Assembly: GCA_025917655.1 (NCBI GenBank)
Contig: CP084619.1
Span: forward strand, 3,701,001-3,765,000
Direction: 5' to 3'
DNA from: Chlorella sorokiniana
Taxonomy: Eukaryota; Chlorophyta; Trebouxiophyceae; Chlorellales; Chlorellaceae
Length of the DNA stretch: 64,000 bases
Shown here: positions 43,385 through 59,400 of the stretch, in pieces
Layout of the letters: each line of letters starts with the position of its first letter
Position numbering within the stretch: the stretch's first letter is position 1
Program-made: the position numbers and the translations under genes
The notes under the pieces: generated by a model
What the model was told of the DNA's origin: nothing
Databases searched by the model: none
What the model saw: only the letters and a program-made list of their open reading frames with translations

Positions 43385-46300
43385 TCAGCTCGCGGCGCCG
43401 CCTGCGGACGCGACGGTGCTCTGCAGTCGGCGACCAAGGTCTGCTGCGGTCGAGAATGCGCCGTCCAGCTGCGATTGCAGCAGCCGCAGGGCATCCTGCA
43501 TGCGCGCCACCTCCCGGCCAAGCGCAGCCACAGCAGCGGCAGCTTGCTGGCCGCCGCCGTCGCGTGCAGGCGCCTGCTCGCGCAGGGCTGCCAGCTGCTG
43601 GCGCTGCTGCAGGATGACTGCTGCCTGCACGGCCATCACAACCGCGCAGACGGTCAGCCCAGTAGAACGCCTGCTGGTCAACGCTCGGGCGGCCGCCTGC
43701 AGCAGGCCCAGCAGCAGGCCCAGCAGGCCCAGCAGGCGCGCCGCCACCGCAGGCAGCATGCCGGGCCCAGGCTTCTGCTGCTCCTGCGCCGGCTGCTGCC
43801 GCCCCTGCGGCCCACCGCTCGCGGCGGCCGCCTGCGGCACCTCCGCTGCCGCCTCCGCCGCCTGGCGCAGGCTGCGGGAGCTGCCGCTGCGGCTGGGCAG
43901 GCGCTGCGGCGAGGCCTGCCCACCAGCACGCGGCCCCTCTGCCGCCGCCGCGCGGCTGGCTGTGCGGCGGTGGCGGGCCAGCACGGGCAGCGCGTGGCCC
44001 ACGTGCACCCCGCCCTGCTGGCTGAGCGAGGCGGCCCTGGAGTGGCGGCGCAGGTGCCTGACTGCCCCGCGGTACGCGGGGTCCACCCGGCTGAGCAGCG
44101 CGTTCCACTCGGCCTCGCTGCGCGGCTCGGCGCCGCAGGGAGACAGGCTGGTGAGGGAGGGGTCGGCCGCCAGGACCTCCAGCGCCTGCGTGTGTGGGGG
44201 GTGGGGGTGGGGGGGATGATGAGGGGGGGGGGGGGCAGGCCATTCTGTAGCAGGCAGCGCAGCCAGATGCCGCGCAGCGAGGAGCAGCGGCTGCAGGACC
44301 GCCGCGGCAGCCGGCGGCGCGGCCTTGCTCCTCCGCCCGACCTGCCCACCCACCCACCCGCTGGCGCCAGCCCTGCACCGCCTCCAGCAAGTCGTCGTGG
44401 GAACCCTTCTCGATGAAGGAGCGCCACATCGTCTTCTTGGTGAAGGGCACCGCCAGGCTGACGCGCACGTGGGAGCCGGAGGCCGGCGGGGGCCACGTCC
44501 CACCGCGTCTCCACGCTGCGCGGGTTTGGGAGCGCGCTCGGCGGGGTCAGGAGCTGCTGTGCGAGCCCATGCTAGCTCGAGTCGCGCGTGGGGCGAGCAA
44601 GGCTCAGCTCAGGAGGCCGGTGGTAGGGGGTGGGGTCCCCCTTCCAGTGCCCTGCTGACAGGCTCGGCAGGCGCCCCTTTCCCCCACCCCCGACACCCCC
44701 GCCGCACCCACACCGCCCGGCCGCACCACACCTGAAGGAGTCTGAGTAGGGGATGCCGCTCATGACCTGGCTGGTCTCCAGCACCAGGTGCCGCCCCACA
44801 AACACCGACAGCCGCTGCGTCTGGTGGCACACGGCCTGGGGGCGGGCCAATGCGCGCCTTGACCGGGTGCACAAACTGGACGTCGCGCACCATGCCCACC
44901 TGCATTGCGCACGTCGCATCGCCCAGGTCAGCCGGCGGGCGGGGGGGGGTACGGAAAGAGGGCCCAGGGCACAGAGCTGCCGCGCCCGGCGGGCCAACAG
45001 GCACCCCATGCGCATGCAGGCACCCGCGGGCGGCAGGGCAGCGGCCGCGGCGCGCGCCTTGAAGTGCTTCTGCCACTTGCTGACGCGGATGGCGGTGTCG
45101 CCCGCGCGGCGTGGAACTCCTGCAGGAAGGTGGAGTGGTTGGCCAGGAAGCGCGCCCAGAACTCCAGCGGCGGGCAGGGCAGGTCAAACTCCTGCGCAAA
45201 GGGGGTAGGGGGCGGGGGGGGCTCGAGAGCTAAGCCTATGCCTCGGTGAGCAGCAGATCCACGGGAGGTGCGCATCCCCCTCGCAGTGAATACGCCTGCT
45301 CTCACGTGCCCGGCCCTGCCAGCGGCCCGGCCCCTGCCCGCCGCCCGCCGCTCACCATGACGTGCTGCATGGCGGGCGGCACCGGCGGCGCGGGCTCGCT
45401 GCGCGCCACCTCCAGCTCCAGCTCCTTCTGGCACTGCAGGTCGGTCAGCGCCTGGAACTCGTACGCCACCTCGCCCCCGCACCCCCGCCGCTCCCGCTGC
45501 CGCTCGCCGCGTCGGCGCCCGGGGTGCGGGGGCCCCACCCGCGCGGCGCGCCCGGCACGCCGCCGACCTCCGCCGGCGGGGCCACCTCGCTGTTGTCCTG
45601 CACCAGGTCGGCCGAGCTGTCGTCGAGGGGCGGGGCGGGGCTGGCGCCGCCGCTCCCTCGGCAGGCACCGGGTCGTCGCTGAGCGAGGTGCGCCCGCCGC
45701 TGGCGCTGCCGCTCCCCACCGTGTCGCCGCTGTCCCGCTCCAGCCCCACCGTCACGGCGGCGTGCTCGTCCAGCGGGGCCAGGCCGCCGGGCAGGGCGGT
45801 GCGGCTGGGGCCCGGCTCGGGCGAGTCCCGGCACGGGGTGCCCTCCCGGCTGCCCACCAGGCTGCCCATGCCACGGAGGCTGACGCCCTGCAGCAAGCGA
45901 GACATGGAGCTGCTGCTGCGGGGACCCGTGCTGCCCGCCTCCGCCGCCGCCTCTGGCTCAGGCGTGGGCGGCGCGTGCTCGCTGCACTGCCGCCACTGCC
46001 CCATGATCAGCCTGCAACCGCGCGGGTGGCCGGGCCACGGGCAGCGCCTTCAACCAACAGCACGGCCTCCACACCGTTGGTGCATGACCCTGGGCCTTTT
46101 CGCCGGCTTCAGCACACGCCCGCTGTGCCACTTGCTGTGAGGCGCTGCCCAGCAGCCGCAGAACCACCCCACCCCCGCCCCGCCCTGAGCACAGCTGTCC
46201 TGCAGCGCGCTCACTTGAACGCCTCCTCCCGCGCCAGGAAGCTGGTGAAGAACTCTCGCTTGCCGCCATCCAGCGTGATCTCGATGGAATTGGGGAAGCC

Positions 46301-47365
46301 CACGTTCTTCTTCTTGCGCACGTCGACCACCTCGGACAGAGGGATGCACTGTGGAGCAGTGGGAAAGTCGGGAGCGGCACGAGACCCATGAGCCGGGCAG
46401 TGGGAGAGGGACGCCCTCTCTGCCTGCTGGCTGTGCAGCCCCCGCCGCTATTCTGCAGCCCTGTGCTGCTCCTGACCCAGCACACCGCGCAACGCCAGCA
46501 GGCAGAGCCTCCCGCCCACTCACCTTCTTCTTGACGTACCCAAACAGGCTGGAGTGGAAGCACACGTGCTCCCCAAACACATACAGCCTGCCCTGCAGCA
46601 GCACCTTCTTCTTCAGGGCGCACATGAAGTCGTCCAAGAAATGCTGCAGGAGGAAGGAGGTGTGTGTGTGTGTGTGTGCAGAGCGTGGCCACACGTGGGG
46701 AGGCTCGACCTCCTGCTGCTGGCTGTGGGCCACAGTGTTTGGAACCGCGCTGGTGTTGCAAGGGCCGGGCGCTGCTGGCGCGGCCGTGGCACGCACCTCG
46801 CTGGCAGGCAGGTGGAACATGGTGCGCAGCTCCTCGACGCGGACCTGTGCCCGCCGCAGCATCGACCGAGAGCTGGCCAGCTCACAAGGGGCAGATACGG
46901 CATGCTGCACACGAGGATCCAGGGTCGGCGGCCCCTCAACCATGGCATGCAGGGCCAGGTGGCCAGATGCCAGCACGCGGTGGGGCAGCCAGTCGGGTGG
47001 CCGAGCGAACTGGCGGCCGCCTCCGTCAGCCGCGCAGGCTGTTGGATTATGCTGCAGGGAGCCTACGCATTTCCAGGCAGCGAAAGCCTGCTGCCTCACT
47101 CACGTGCATGAAGCTTTCTTCAGATTCCAGGCGCGGGGAGACACGCTGCGTCAAAGCGTGCAGCACTTGCCGAGAGGGGCGTGGAGGGCTGTCGGCCAAG
47201 TCTTGCACGGCAGCGTGCGGTTGCTGCCCAGGGCCTGGCTGGCCAGCCTCGACCACGGCCCCCCAACGGCAGCTTGGTCTTCACCCTCTGCTGCCTTTCT
47301 AGCTTCCTCTTGGGGCGTGACAACCGCGTCAGGTGAGCCCCCCGCTCGAGACTCCCGGCCTCCAT
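43385..47365 (-). CDS. GRAM-VASt membrane protein (VAD1 / Lam / ASTER-type sterol transfer protein)
   Basis: The GRAM domain is split over three exons: VEELRTMFHLPASE (46800-46845), HFLDDFMCALKKKVLLQGRL then YVFGEHVCFHSSLFGYVKKK (46525-46640), and CIPLSEVVDVRKKKNVGFPN with SIEITLDGGKREFFTSFLAR (46215-46350). A Ser/Gly/Pro linker follows. VASt blocks are FDLPCPPLEFWARFLANHST (45130-45190), VSKWQKHFK, VGMVRDVQFVHPVKAR, QTQRLSVFVGRHLVLETSQV (44770-44830) and VSLAVPFTKKTMWRSFIEKG. A membrane segment (TGLTVCAVVMAVQAAVIL, near 43640) and a final coiled coil end at 43385. The family moves sterols at ER-plasma membrane contact sites; plant VAD1 also links to cell death. The start at 47365 (MEAGSLERGAHLTRLSRPKR) needs a frame change in the G6 run near 47265, so the N-terminus is uncertain. 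Confidence 0.82.
44191..44236 (+). repeat. G-rich simple tract in a GRAM-VASt intron
   Basis: GTGTG is followed by G runs of 5-13 bases separated by T or A. It lies in an intron; on the plus strand it has clear G-quadruplex potential, while the pre-mRNA would carry the C-rich strand, next to the acceptor. Confidence 0.7.
46661..46678 (+). repeat. (TG)9 microsatellite in a GRAM-VASt intron
   Basis: Nine perfect TG units, CA in the sense direction, a few bases from the acceptor of the second GRAM exon. Confidence 0.85.
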
Positions 47366-47779
47366 GTCTGCCGTGAGCGGACTGTGCAGCTCAGGTTCTT
47401 AGACCCGAAACAAAGAGGCGTGGCCCGCAGGTCGCCTAGGGGACCCACGGGCTCCGGCTGCCGGCTTTGCGTTTCGCCACTCGCAGGACCTGCGTCTCGG
47501 AGTCAGAAAGCACGCGAAGCAAAGAGAACATGACAGGTCGAGTGCACCAACAGGGCCAGGACGGCTTCCTTCCGTCATCCTGCTCCCTGTTGCCAGCTGG
47601 CTGTCTGTCCGTCATACTCCACAGGACGGTGACGGCGTGCTCACCCCAGCAACTTCATGTCATTACATTGCTAGGCAAGCTGAGCACAGCACGGCAAGTG
47701 TGCCTGTGGCGAAAGGCAAGGCTGCAGATCCGCTGAGAACGTCTGCTGAGCGTGAAGTGATCTACAGTCCAGTCACTCT
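47366..47779. promoter_or_regulatory. GRAM-VASt promoter / SecE 3' UTR
   Basis: About 414 bp between the head of one reverse-strand gene and the tail of the next. The only element I can name is the SecE poly(A) signal at 47663-47667. Confidence 0.45.
47663..47667 (-). terminator. TGTAA poly(A) signal of the SecE gene
   Basis: Reverse-strand TGTAA, about 115 bases after the SecE stop at 47780. Confidence 0.55.
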
Positions 47780-48657
47780 TCAGTACACGGCGTTCGACAG
47801 CTCTGTGAGCAGGGTGTTGATACCCAACAGCAGGCCCGAGGTGCCTGCCACGATCAGAATGACAAGCAGGGTGTTGAGCACGGCCTTCACCGGCGCGGGC
47901 CACTTGATGAGGCCAACCTCCTCCATCACGCCCTGCGCAGGCAAAGGCACGGACTCTGTGTTGAGAGGCAATACCGATAAATACTCGCAGAGAGGTGCCC
48001 ACCTTGCACAGACATCTGCCAACAGAGTGCAACAGCAGGTTCGCACAGTGAAAGCTGGTGGGGTGAGCAGCACTGGCCGGCATTCTGGTGCAAAAACCTC
48101 TCACCTGCACAAGGCCATCCTTGGACTGCGCTGCCTGCTTCTGCTGCCGCATCATGGCTGCCCGCTGCTGAATTTCCTCGATTGACGCAGTGGGCTCGGC
48201 CTGGCAGGAGGGACATGAGGGACATTGCCACGCTCAACATAGCCCACAGCCAATATCACACATGCAGGGGACGACCTGAGTGGCATGGACAGGGTGACTT
48301 GCACAAGGACAAGCAAGGTGAACTGGCCGTGCAGCAGGCCTAGCAGAGCTCCCGACTAGACCCTGACAGAGCCCTTGGCTATACCTGCTGGCTGCGTGCA
48401 TCTGCTGCTGGGAGCCGCTCCTGGGCTGCTGCAGTGGGCGTGGGTGACGTGCTCGGGACCTGGGGCTGGCCCTCCTGCTGCTGCTGCTGCGTGCCCTCCT
48501 TCTCTGCTGTAGCCCGGCAGCCGCCACGCCGCCGCCGCGCTGGTGCTGTTGGCAGGCCAGGCCGATGCGACCTGACACGCAGGCTGTGGGCTGTGCTGTA
48601 AGTGGCAGCTGTGGGGCTGCGCAAGCTGGGCGTGCGGGGCTGGCACACAGCGAGCAT
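47780..48657 (-). CDS. secE: Plastid SecE (thylakoid Sec translocon subunit)
   Basis: The ATG at 48657 opens MLAVCQPRTPSLRSPTAATY and continues Ser/Arg/Pro-rich to RRRRGGCRATAEKEG, a typical plastid transit peptide with a cleavage-like CRATA. A glutamine-rich linker follows. Two small exons give TASIEEIQQRAAMMRQQKQA and a final exon (47780 to about 47930) reads GVMEEVGLIKWPAPVKAVLN then TLLVILIVAGTSGLLLGINT and LLTELSNAVY. The pattern short amphipathic helix, (L/W)P.P, one membrane span and a short tail is SecE/Sec61-gamma. SecE clamps SecY in the translocon that inserts proteins into thylakoids. The single span and transit peptide both argue for plastid SecE1 rather than ER Sec61-gamma. Confidence 0.8.
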
Positions 48658-49008
48658 GCTGCAGAGGATAAGCACCAAAACGTCCAGGCAAGTGCGGCGT
48701 GCGAGAGTTGGTAGGATGTAAGACTGTGTCGAACACGGGCAACAAGACGTTAAGCGCGCTGTGGGAGCTTACTGTAAATATTGGGTGCTGGCAGCAGGTG
48801 TCTGAAACCCCTGGAAGGACTGGGATCAATGTGGGGGACAATAACAATCGGAGATTAATAGCTTAGTTGTCAAATGCGCCCGTGAACAGAGAGACTGCGG
48901 TGGAAAGGAACGACCAGCGTGGCTCTCCCTCCCAATTGCGGGACCCAGACCGTCCCTCTCTTTGAATTGGTATTTCGGAACCATACTACATCCTCGCCTG
49001 GTCACGGT
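48658..49008. promoter_or_regulatory. Shared divergent promoter region (SecE / DBP2-type helicase)
   Basis: About 350 bp between outward start codons, AT-richer at 48760-48880. A TGTAAATATTGG stretch near 48775 is on the plus strand and far from any plus-strand stop, so I do not call it a poly(A) signal. Confidence 0.45.
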
Positions 49009-53223
<4,215 letters not shown>

Positions 53224-53837
53224 TCACCTCTCGCGGTCGCTTGGCCGCCCCACTCTGCTGCTGTGTCCCTTGCTCTGTGCGTCTGTTTGCTCAGCTTGTA
53301 CCTGTGAACCCATCTCTATGAAAAATGCCATGTTCTGTCGACTGTAGCTGTCTATTGAGGCCGAACCGACCGGCTGGGCAGGGGTGCAGGGGGCGGTCAC
53401 ATCCACTGCCTTTGGTCTTTTATAGCTGCATTATTCTGTGGCCTTCACTTCCCACAATCTTATGGGGGAAGGGGGTTGACAAGTCGAAGCATCATTGGAG
53501 TAACAGCTCACCCACCCTTGGCGGACCGCTGAATGTGCCATTGCCTGCACAGCTGGCTCTGCGATTTCAAGCGGACATGGCCGACCCGCAGCGCATAAGC
53601 ATTTGTATGGTACTGAAGATGATTGCGGCTATCAGTTTCCACGCACGATGCGGCGTGCCATGGTGTCCCATGCAGCCGTGCTGTGTCCTGCTGCGCAGTT
53701 CATGGCCCCCGCGGGGACTGTCTGTTCAGTTCTGTTCGCTGGCCCTGTTATGCGTTTGATTTTGTCATCACGGCAGCTAGACTCCGGGGCCAGGGACTGC
53801 CTTCTGTGCTCGAGTTTGTTCGCGCTGCCCTCTCACC
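53224..53837. other. Region between helicase and UDP-glucose dehydratase genes
   Basis: It holds the helicase 3' UTR and the next promoter. A plus-strand stretch at 53577-53760 has a weak resemblance to elongin C (see the separate feature). No other gene is seen. Confidence 0.4.
53577..53760 (+). pseudogene. Possible elongin-C-like fragment
   Basis: An ATG at 53577 reads MADPQRISICMVLK. In a shifted frame the next bases read EDDCGYQFPRTMRRAMVSHA, then AAQFMAP. The spacing G(Y/H)(Q/E)F....R..A..S equals that near the start of elongin C (GHEFIVKREHALTS in animals). The later core of the family (the EIP..VL..V...F.Y block) is absent, so if real this is a fragment or an unspliced gene start. The evidence is a single short motif. 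Confidence 0.2.
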
Positions 53838-56084
53838 ATGACGGCCGAAAACGGGCATAGCGATGTTTATCAGCCCAAGAACATCCTCGTGACGGGCGGG
53901 GCAGGTGAAGAATGGACAGCAGGCTGGTGCAGGGGGCTTGAATTTGTGGCCCAGCGGCTGCGCACCCCCGCTGCCTTGCAGGCTTTATTGCGAGCTGGGT
54001 GGTCATCAAGCTAGTGAAGCAGCGTCCAGACAGCAAGGTAGGACGCGAAAGGACGTCCGCGGGTGGTTGGGCGTGACGTGCGCCGCTCTACAGAGCAGGC
54101 TCGATCTCGATCGATATGAGAATACGCAGTGTCCATCAGGACAGCCCCGGGCCACCGCAACAGCGCCTGCCCCAGCCTGCCCCGCCGTGTCGTCATAACC
54201 GACCTGCCTCCACTGGTGTCTGCCTGGGCCCCTGCAGGTGGTGGTGCTGGACAAGCTCGACTACTGCGCAACTCTCAACAATCTGAATGCCGTCAAGGAT
54301 GCTCCCAACTTCAAGTGAGCAGGCTGGGGCTGTAAAGGGGTCAGCACTCAGTTTGCGCCGAGTCCACCGTCCAACCACTGCGTGCCCATGCCCTTCCCAC
54401 CGCTGCAGGTTCATCAAGGGCGACGTCCAGTCTGCTGACTTGGTGGTGCACATCATGGAACAGGAGCAGATTGACACCGTCATGCACTTCGCGGCGCAGA
54501 CGCACGTCGACAACAGGTGGGTAAAAAGGTTGAAGCCTCCGCATGCTCCTCCGCCGCCTGTCGGCTTGCAGTTGCCTGGCCATCTTCGCACGCCCCTTTT
54601 CATCATCACCCCTCCCCACCGCGCAAACTCTCATGCACACGCAAGTTTGCTGAACACGCAACATTCCCACACCTGCCCCCGCAGCTTTGGCAACTCTATG
54701 GCCTTCACCATGAACAACACGTGCGTCGCGGCGGTCCCTTTGGGCAACCCGCAGGCCCCCTGCTTGCCAGCGCTTTTCTGGGACGCTGCTACTTTCGCAT
54801 GAAGCTGCTGCACCCGTGGCAGCTTGTCTTTTGTTGGTGCCTCCAGTCCCGCCCTGAGCCATGCCGCCATTGAGCGACCAACTACCTGTGCAGCTGCCTG
54901 CCCTCGTTTGCGGTGCCCCACTCCCACACGCGCCACCCTCCCCTTCTCCCGCACTGCCTGCAGCTACGGCACCCACGTGCTGCTGGAGTGCGCGCGGCTG
55001 TACGGCAAGGTGCGACGCTTCATCAACGTGTCCACCGACGAGGTGTATGGCGAGACGAGCCTGGGCAAGAGCGAGGGCCTGAAGGAGCACTCCCCGCTGG
55101 AGCCCACCAACCCCTACTCCGCCGCCAAGGCGGGGGCAGAGATGATGGCGCGCGCTTACCACACCTCTTACAAGCTGCCCGTGATTGTGACGCGCGGCAA
55201 CAACGTGTACGGCCCCCACCAGTTCCCGAGAAGATGATGTGAGCGGGGGAGGCAGCGTGCTGCAGTGTTGCAGGCGGAAGTCGGATCAGGCACTGTCTTG
55301 ATGGCCGGGCTGCAAGCTCTATTGCACTGCAGGCCCTACTGCATTGCAACAGCTGCGTATTTGTGCATGTTATGCTGTTTGCGATCTCTCCCCCCCCCCC
55401 CTCCCCCCCACACACACACACATCACCCACGCGTACACGCACACCTGCCCCTTCCCCTCCCCGCCCCTCGCTGCAGCCCCAAGTTCACGCTGCGCGCGAA
55501 TCGCGGCCTGGAGCTGCCCATCCACGGCGACGGCCTGGCGGTACGGTCGTACCTGTATGTGGAGGACGTGGCGGACGCGTACATCACGGTGCTGCTCAAG
55601 GGGCGGGTGGGCGAGACGTACAACATCGGCACGCAGAAGGAGCGCAGTGTGGTGGACGTGGCGCGCGACATCTGCAAGCTGTTCAAACTCGACCCCGACA
55701 CCACCATCAAGCACGTCAAGGACCGCGCCTTCAACGACCGCCGCTACTTCATGTGAGGGGCGGGCAGCGGGGCGCGGGTGGGAGGATTTGAAAGTCGGCA
55801 CTGCTCAAGATGCTGCGTACACCGAGTGAGCTGCGGCTGGATTGGGCAACTCAGTCCTCGGCCCCCGGGCCCCCCTTCCCCGTAGCTGCGACAAGAAGCT
55901 TCTGGAGCTGGGCTGGCAGGAGAGGACCCCATGGGAGGAGGGCCTGCGCAAGACGATTGACTGGTACCTGACCCACGCCAACCGCGACTACTGGATGCAC
56001 GGCGACATGGAGCTGGCGCTGGACGCGCACCCCACGCTGCAGCTGCCCTCCTTTGGCTCCACCACCCTCCCCGCCTTCAAGTGA
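53838..56084 (+). CDS. UDP-glucose 4,6-dehydratase (RHM N-domain type)
   Basis: The ATG at 53838 opens MTAENGHSDVYQPKNILVTG with the NAD-binding GGAG split by intron 1 and continuing GFIASWVVIKLVKQRPDSK. Then VVVLDKLDYCATLNNL, KFIKGDVQSADLVVHIMEQE, DTVMHFAAQTHVDNSFGNSM, the catalytic FINVSTDEVYGETSLGKSEG (55017-55075) and NPYSAAKAGAEMMARAYH (YxxxK, 55108-55160), RGNNVYGPHQFPEKM, the substrate block LPIHGDGLAVRSYLYVEDVA, VYNIGT-like ETYNIGTQKERSVVDVA, FNDRRYFM, and WEEGLRKTIDWYL. The match to the first domain of plant RHM enzymes is near-continuous. It makes UDP-4-keto-6-deoxyglucose on the route to UDP-rhamnose. There is no second epimerase/reductase domain, so a separate NRS/ER enzyme must complete the route. 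One C-run frame change occurs at 55225-55227. Confidence 0.93.
55391..55432 (+). repeat. Poly-C / CA tract in a dehydratase intron
   Basis: C11, T, C7-8 and then (CA)n form the pyrimidine-rich part of the intron before the PKFTLR exon. Confidence 0.75.
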
Positions 56085-56367
56085 GGCGCCGGGCGAGGGC
56101 CCTCGTGATCGGAGCTCGGGCACGCCCAGCCGCGGCGCCGTCGATGTGTCAGCTGCCCCTTCCTTTTGCTTCCGCTTGGTGTGCCTCTGCACTGCCGCCC
56201 TGCTCCTCGCGACCCTCCTGGCATCCTTTCGCATAGACCTCGAACACCCTAATTTATTCACGGCGTGCCACCAGCAGCGCTGCCGTCGTGTGCGCGCCAT
56301 ATCTGTGATGCTGATGGCGCTTGTCAGATAGCCAACAGGGGTCGTGCAAGGCACGAGCGGATTCATT

Positions 56368-56372
56368 TGTAA
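56368..56372 (+). terminator. TGTAA poly(A) signal of the dehydratase gene
   Basis: TGTAA about 284 bases past the stop and only 42 bases before the stop codon of the convergent RecN gene. Cleavage downstream of it would bring the mRNA to the end of the RecN coding sequence. Confidence 0.5.
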
Positions 56373-56413
56373 AGGGCCAGCGTGCAGCGCAGCAGCAATG
56401 CCTCTCTGCTGGC

Positions 56414-59400
56414 TCAGGGCTGCGCCGCCGCCTGCAGCAGCTCTTCTGCGGCCGCCTGCGGCAGGCCCAGCATGGCGCTGATCTCTGCCAGCCGCTCGTC
56501 GCGGCGGCACAGGCGGTCGAAGCGCGTCACCATGCGCTGGTCTGAGTCGAGGGCCTTGCGCACAACCAGGTGTGTGTCGGCGTGGGCGGCAACCTGCGCA
56601 GGTGGGGAAGGGGTGGGTGCGGTGGAGGGGCGCCCGCAGGGCTGGGCTGCCTTCTGGGAGCAGGCAGCGGTGCGCAGGGCGTGCAAGGCGCAGGCTGTGG
56701 GGCGACGCGGCTCACCTGCGGCAGGTGCGAGACGCAGAGGATCTGGGCGGCGGGGGGCCCTGTGAGGCCGCCATGCGCCGCAGGATCCTGCCAATGGGCT
56801 GGCCCAGGCGGGAGCCCCCCCCGAGTCCACCTCATCCAGCACCAAGATCTGGGTGGCTCCCGCCCCCGCTGCTGCCGGCACCGCCGCCGTCGCTGCCGGC
56901 GCTGGCGCTGCTGGTGTGGTCGCCGAGCGCGTCTGGCGGCGCGGCGCCGTTGGCCAGCAGCAAGGCAGGGGCGGCCTTGAGGGCCAGCATGACTCGCGCG
57001 CTTTCGCCGCCGCTGGCCACCGCCGACAGCGGGCGCAGCGGCTCGGCGGGCCCCGCGGCAAACAGGAACTCGGCGGCATCCAGGCCGGCGCCGCCTGTGC
57101 GCATGCGGTACAGCCCCGCCTCCTCGCAGCACGCAGCCGCATCGGCGGCCTCCACCGCCACGGCGCCGCTGCTTCCAGGCTGCAAGCCTGCCTGCGCGTC
57201 TGGCGTGGTGCCTGCCGCTGCCGCCAAGGCCGGCGTCCAGCGCACGCGCACCTCAAACCGGCTGCCGCCCATCGCCAGCTCGGCCAGCACAGACTCCACC
57301 GCACCGCGCAGGCGCCCGCTGCTGCCCGCCGCCGCTGGCTGCGCGTGGGGCAGGGCAGAAGGCAGCATCACGCCGCCACTCAGCACACGTGGCCCCGCCA
57401 GGTCTCAGCGGCACCTCGCCCTCAAAGCCCTGACGCACAAGCTGCCCTGCTGGACAGGCAGGCACGCGCGATTCATCACAGCCGCCCACGCCTCTCGCCC
57501 GCTCCCCCACCTCAGCTCCACCGCCCTGCGCTGCACGCCGCGAAGCAGCGCCGCCGCCTCCTCCTCCAGGCGCCCCCGCTGCCCCTCCAGCGCAAAGTAG
57601 GCATCCAGCGCTGCCCCCTGTGCCGCCGCGCGCTGCAGCAGCTCGTCGACGCTGGGTGCATCGTGCGTCTTGAGCAGGCGCTCCAGGCGCTGCAGGCGGG
57701 CCGACAGCTCGTCGTACTGGCGCTGCGAGAAGCGGAACAGCTTGGCATACTCCAGCACCTGGGGAAGGAAGCGAAGGGGTGTGGGAGCGCCTGGGCGGGC
57801 AGCAGGCGCTTCGGTGGAGCAGCACGCAGCGCGGCGCGGCAAACATGGGCTGGTTGTGCCTATCTGCATTAGCGCTCCCCCTCCTTCTGCTGCAGTTGGT
57901 GCTGCCCCCCAGCAGGCTTGCCTTGCCCTCCGCCTCGTCCAGCAGCTCCTGCGCCCGCCCCAGCAGCCCCACCGATGCCTGCAGCAGCGCGCGCCGCCGC
58001 CTCGTCGCCCTCCTGCCCCTCTGCGTCCGCCTCGCCCAGGCCGCCGCCGCCGCTGCTGCCCTCCTCGCGCTCTGCCGCAGCCGCTGCCGCCAGCCGCCGC
58101 TCCTCTTGCGACAGCAGCTGCTTCACCTGTAGCTCCACATCGCGCAGCGCCTCCGCAATGCCGCCGCCGCCGCCGCCGCCGCCCAGGCCCACCGACACGA
58201 GGCGGCAGCGCTCGGCGCGCCGCGCGGCGGCCGTCCAGCTGGCGCAGCGCGCGGCGCAGGGCCCCCTCCTCCCCAGGCTCCATCCCCGCGGCCTGCACCT
58301 CGTCCACCAGCCGCTGCATGCGCTCCCGCTGCTCCTCGTCCGACAGGGCAGCCAGCTCCCGCAGCTGCAGCAGGGTTGCGGGGGGGAGCAGACGCGCAGC
58401 GTGCGCCAAGGCTCGTGGTCGCGAAAACAAGACAACTGGTCGGTCAGCGCTGCACCAGCGCACCCCCACGCGGGCGAGCCGCCACGGGCCGCGGCCCACC
58501 TGCGTTTGGGCCCGCTGCCAGTCCGCCAGGGCTGCGTCCAGGGCCTGAGCATCCGCGGTGGTGCCTGCCAGCCTGTCCAGCAGGCGCAGCTGCACAAGAG
58601 GCACAAGAGGCAGCACAGGCCGTGCGGATGCTTGTCGTTGCTGCAGCGGCTCCGCTGGGTGGTGTCTGGGCAGGCATGCGAGTCGGCCAAGATGCGGCAC
58701 CCAATCCTTTCCACGTTTGCGCTAAGCGTGGGCTGGCCCAGCCGCGCTTGCCTCGGCCCTCCCCACACCCACTCCCACGCCCGCCCACCTGAGTGCCTGC
58801 GTCCTTGAGAGACAGCGCTGCATGCTGGCCATTCACATCCACCAGCAGCGAGCCAACCTCACGCAGCACGCGCACTGCGGAGGGACAGGGGCGCTGAGCT
58901 CGTGTTCGCAGGGGCCTGGCCCGCGAGGAGGGCCTGCTTGGAGCCAGGCTGAGGGCTTTGGTGCAGCGTGGGCAGAGGCTGCTGGCGGGCCCCCTCCGAA
59001 AGTACAAACCTGAGGTGGGGCTGCCGTTGATGAATGCTCTGCTGCGAACGCTGCCGTCAGGACCTGCAAGCAGCGCCGTCGCCGCAATTGGTGCGAGTGT
59101 GGCAGGCATGCAAGGGAGGAAGGAGACGGCATCAGCGATGTGCTCGGCTTACTTCCAGCAGGCGCCCCGCCTGCGGAGTCCCAGCCCCCACCTCTGGTGA
59201 GCTCTCGACGCAGCACCAGGCGCCCCAGGTCACGGCTTGCGCGCTGGGGCACCCCCAGCTCCTTCAGCAGCCGCCGCAGCGGCTCCTGCTGCAGCGGCGC
59301 CACCGCCACCACGCCTTGCAGCACGGCTGTGTCGCTAGGCGGGCGCACCGCCTCGTCAAGGCGGCGGCGCCCAGCAGCTGGCCCAGCGCCTCCACCAGCA

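Noticed and set aside
55391-55432. Poly-C/CA tract as a mobile-element end
   Set aside because: It lies inside an intron before a normal acceptor, without inverted repeats or target duplication.
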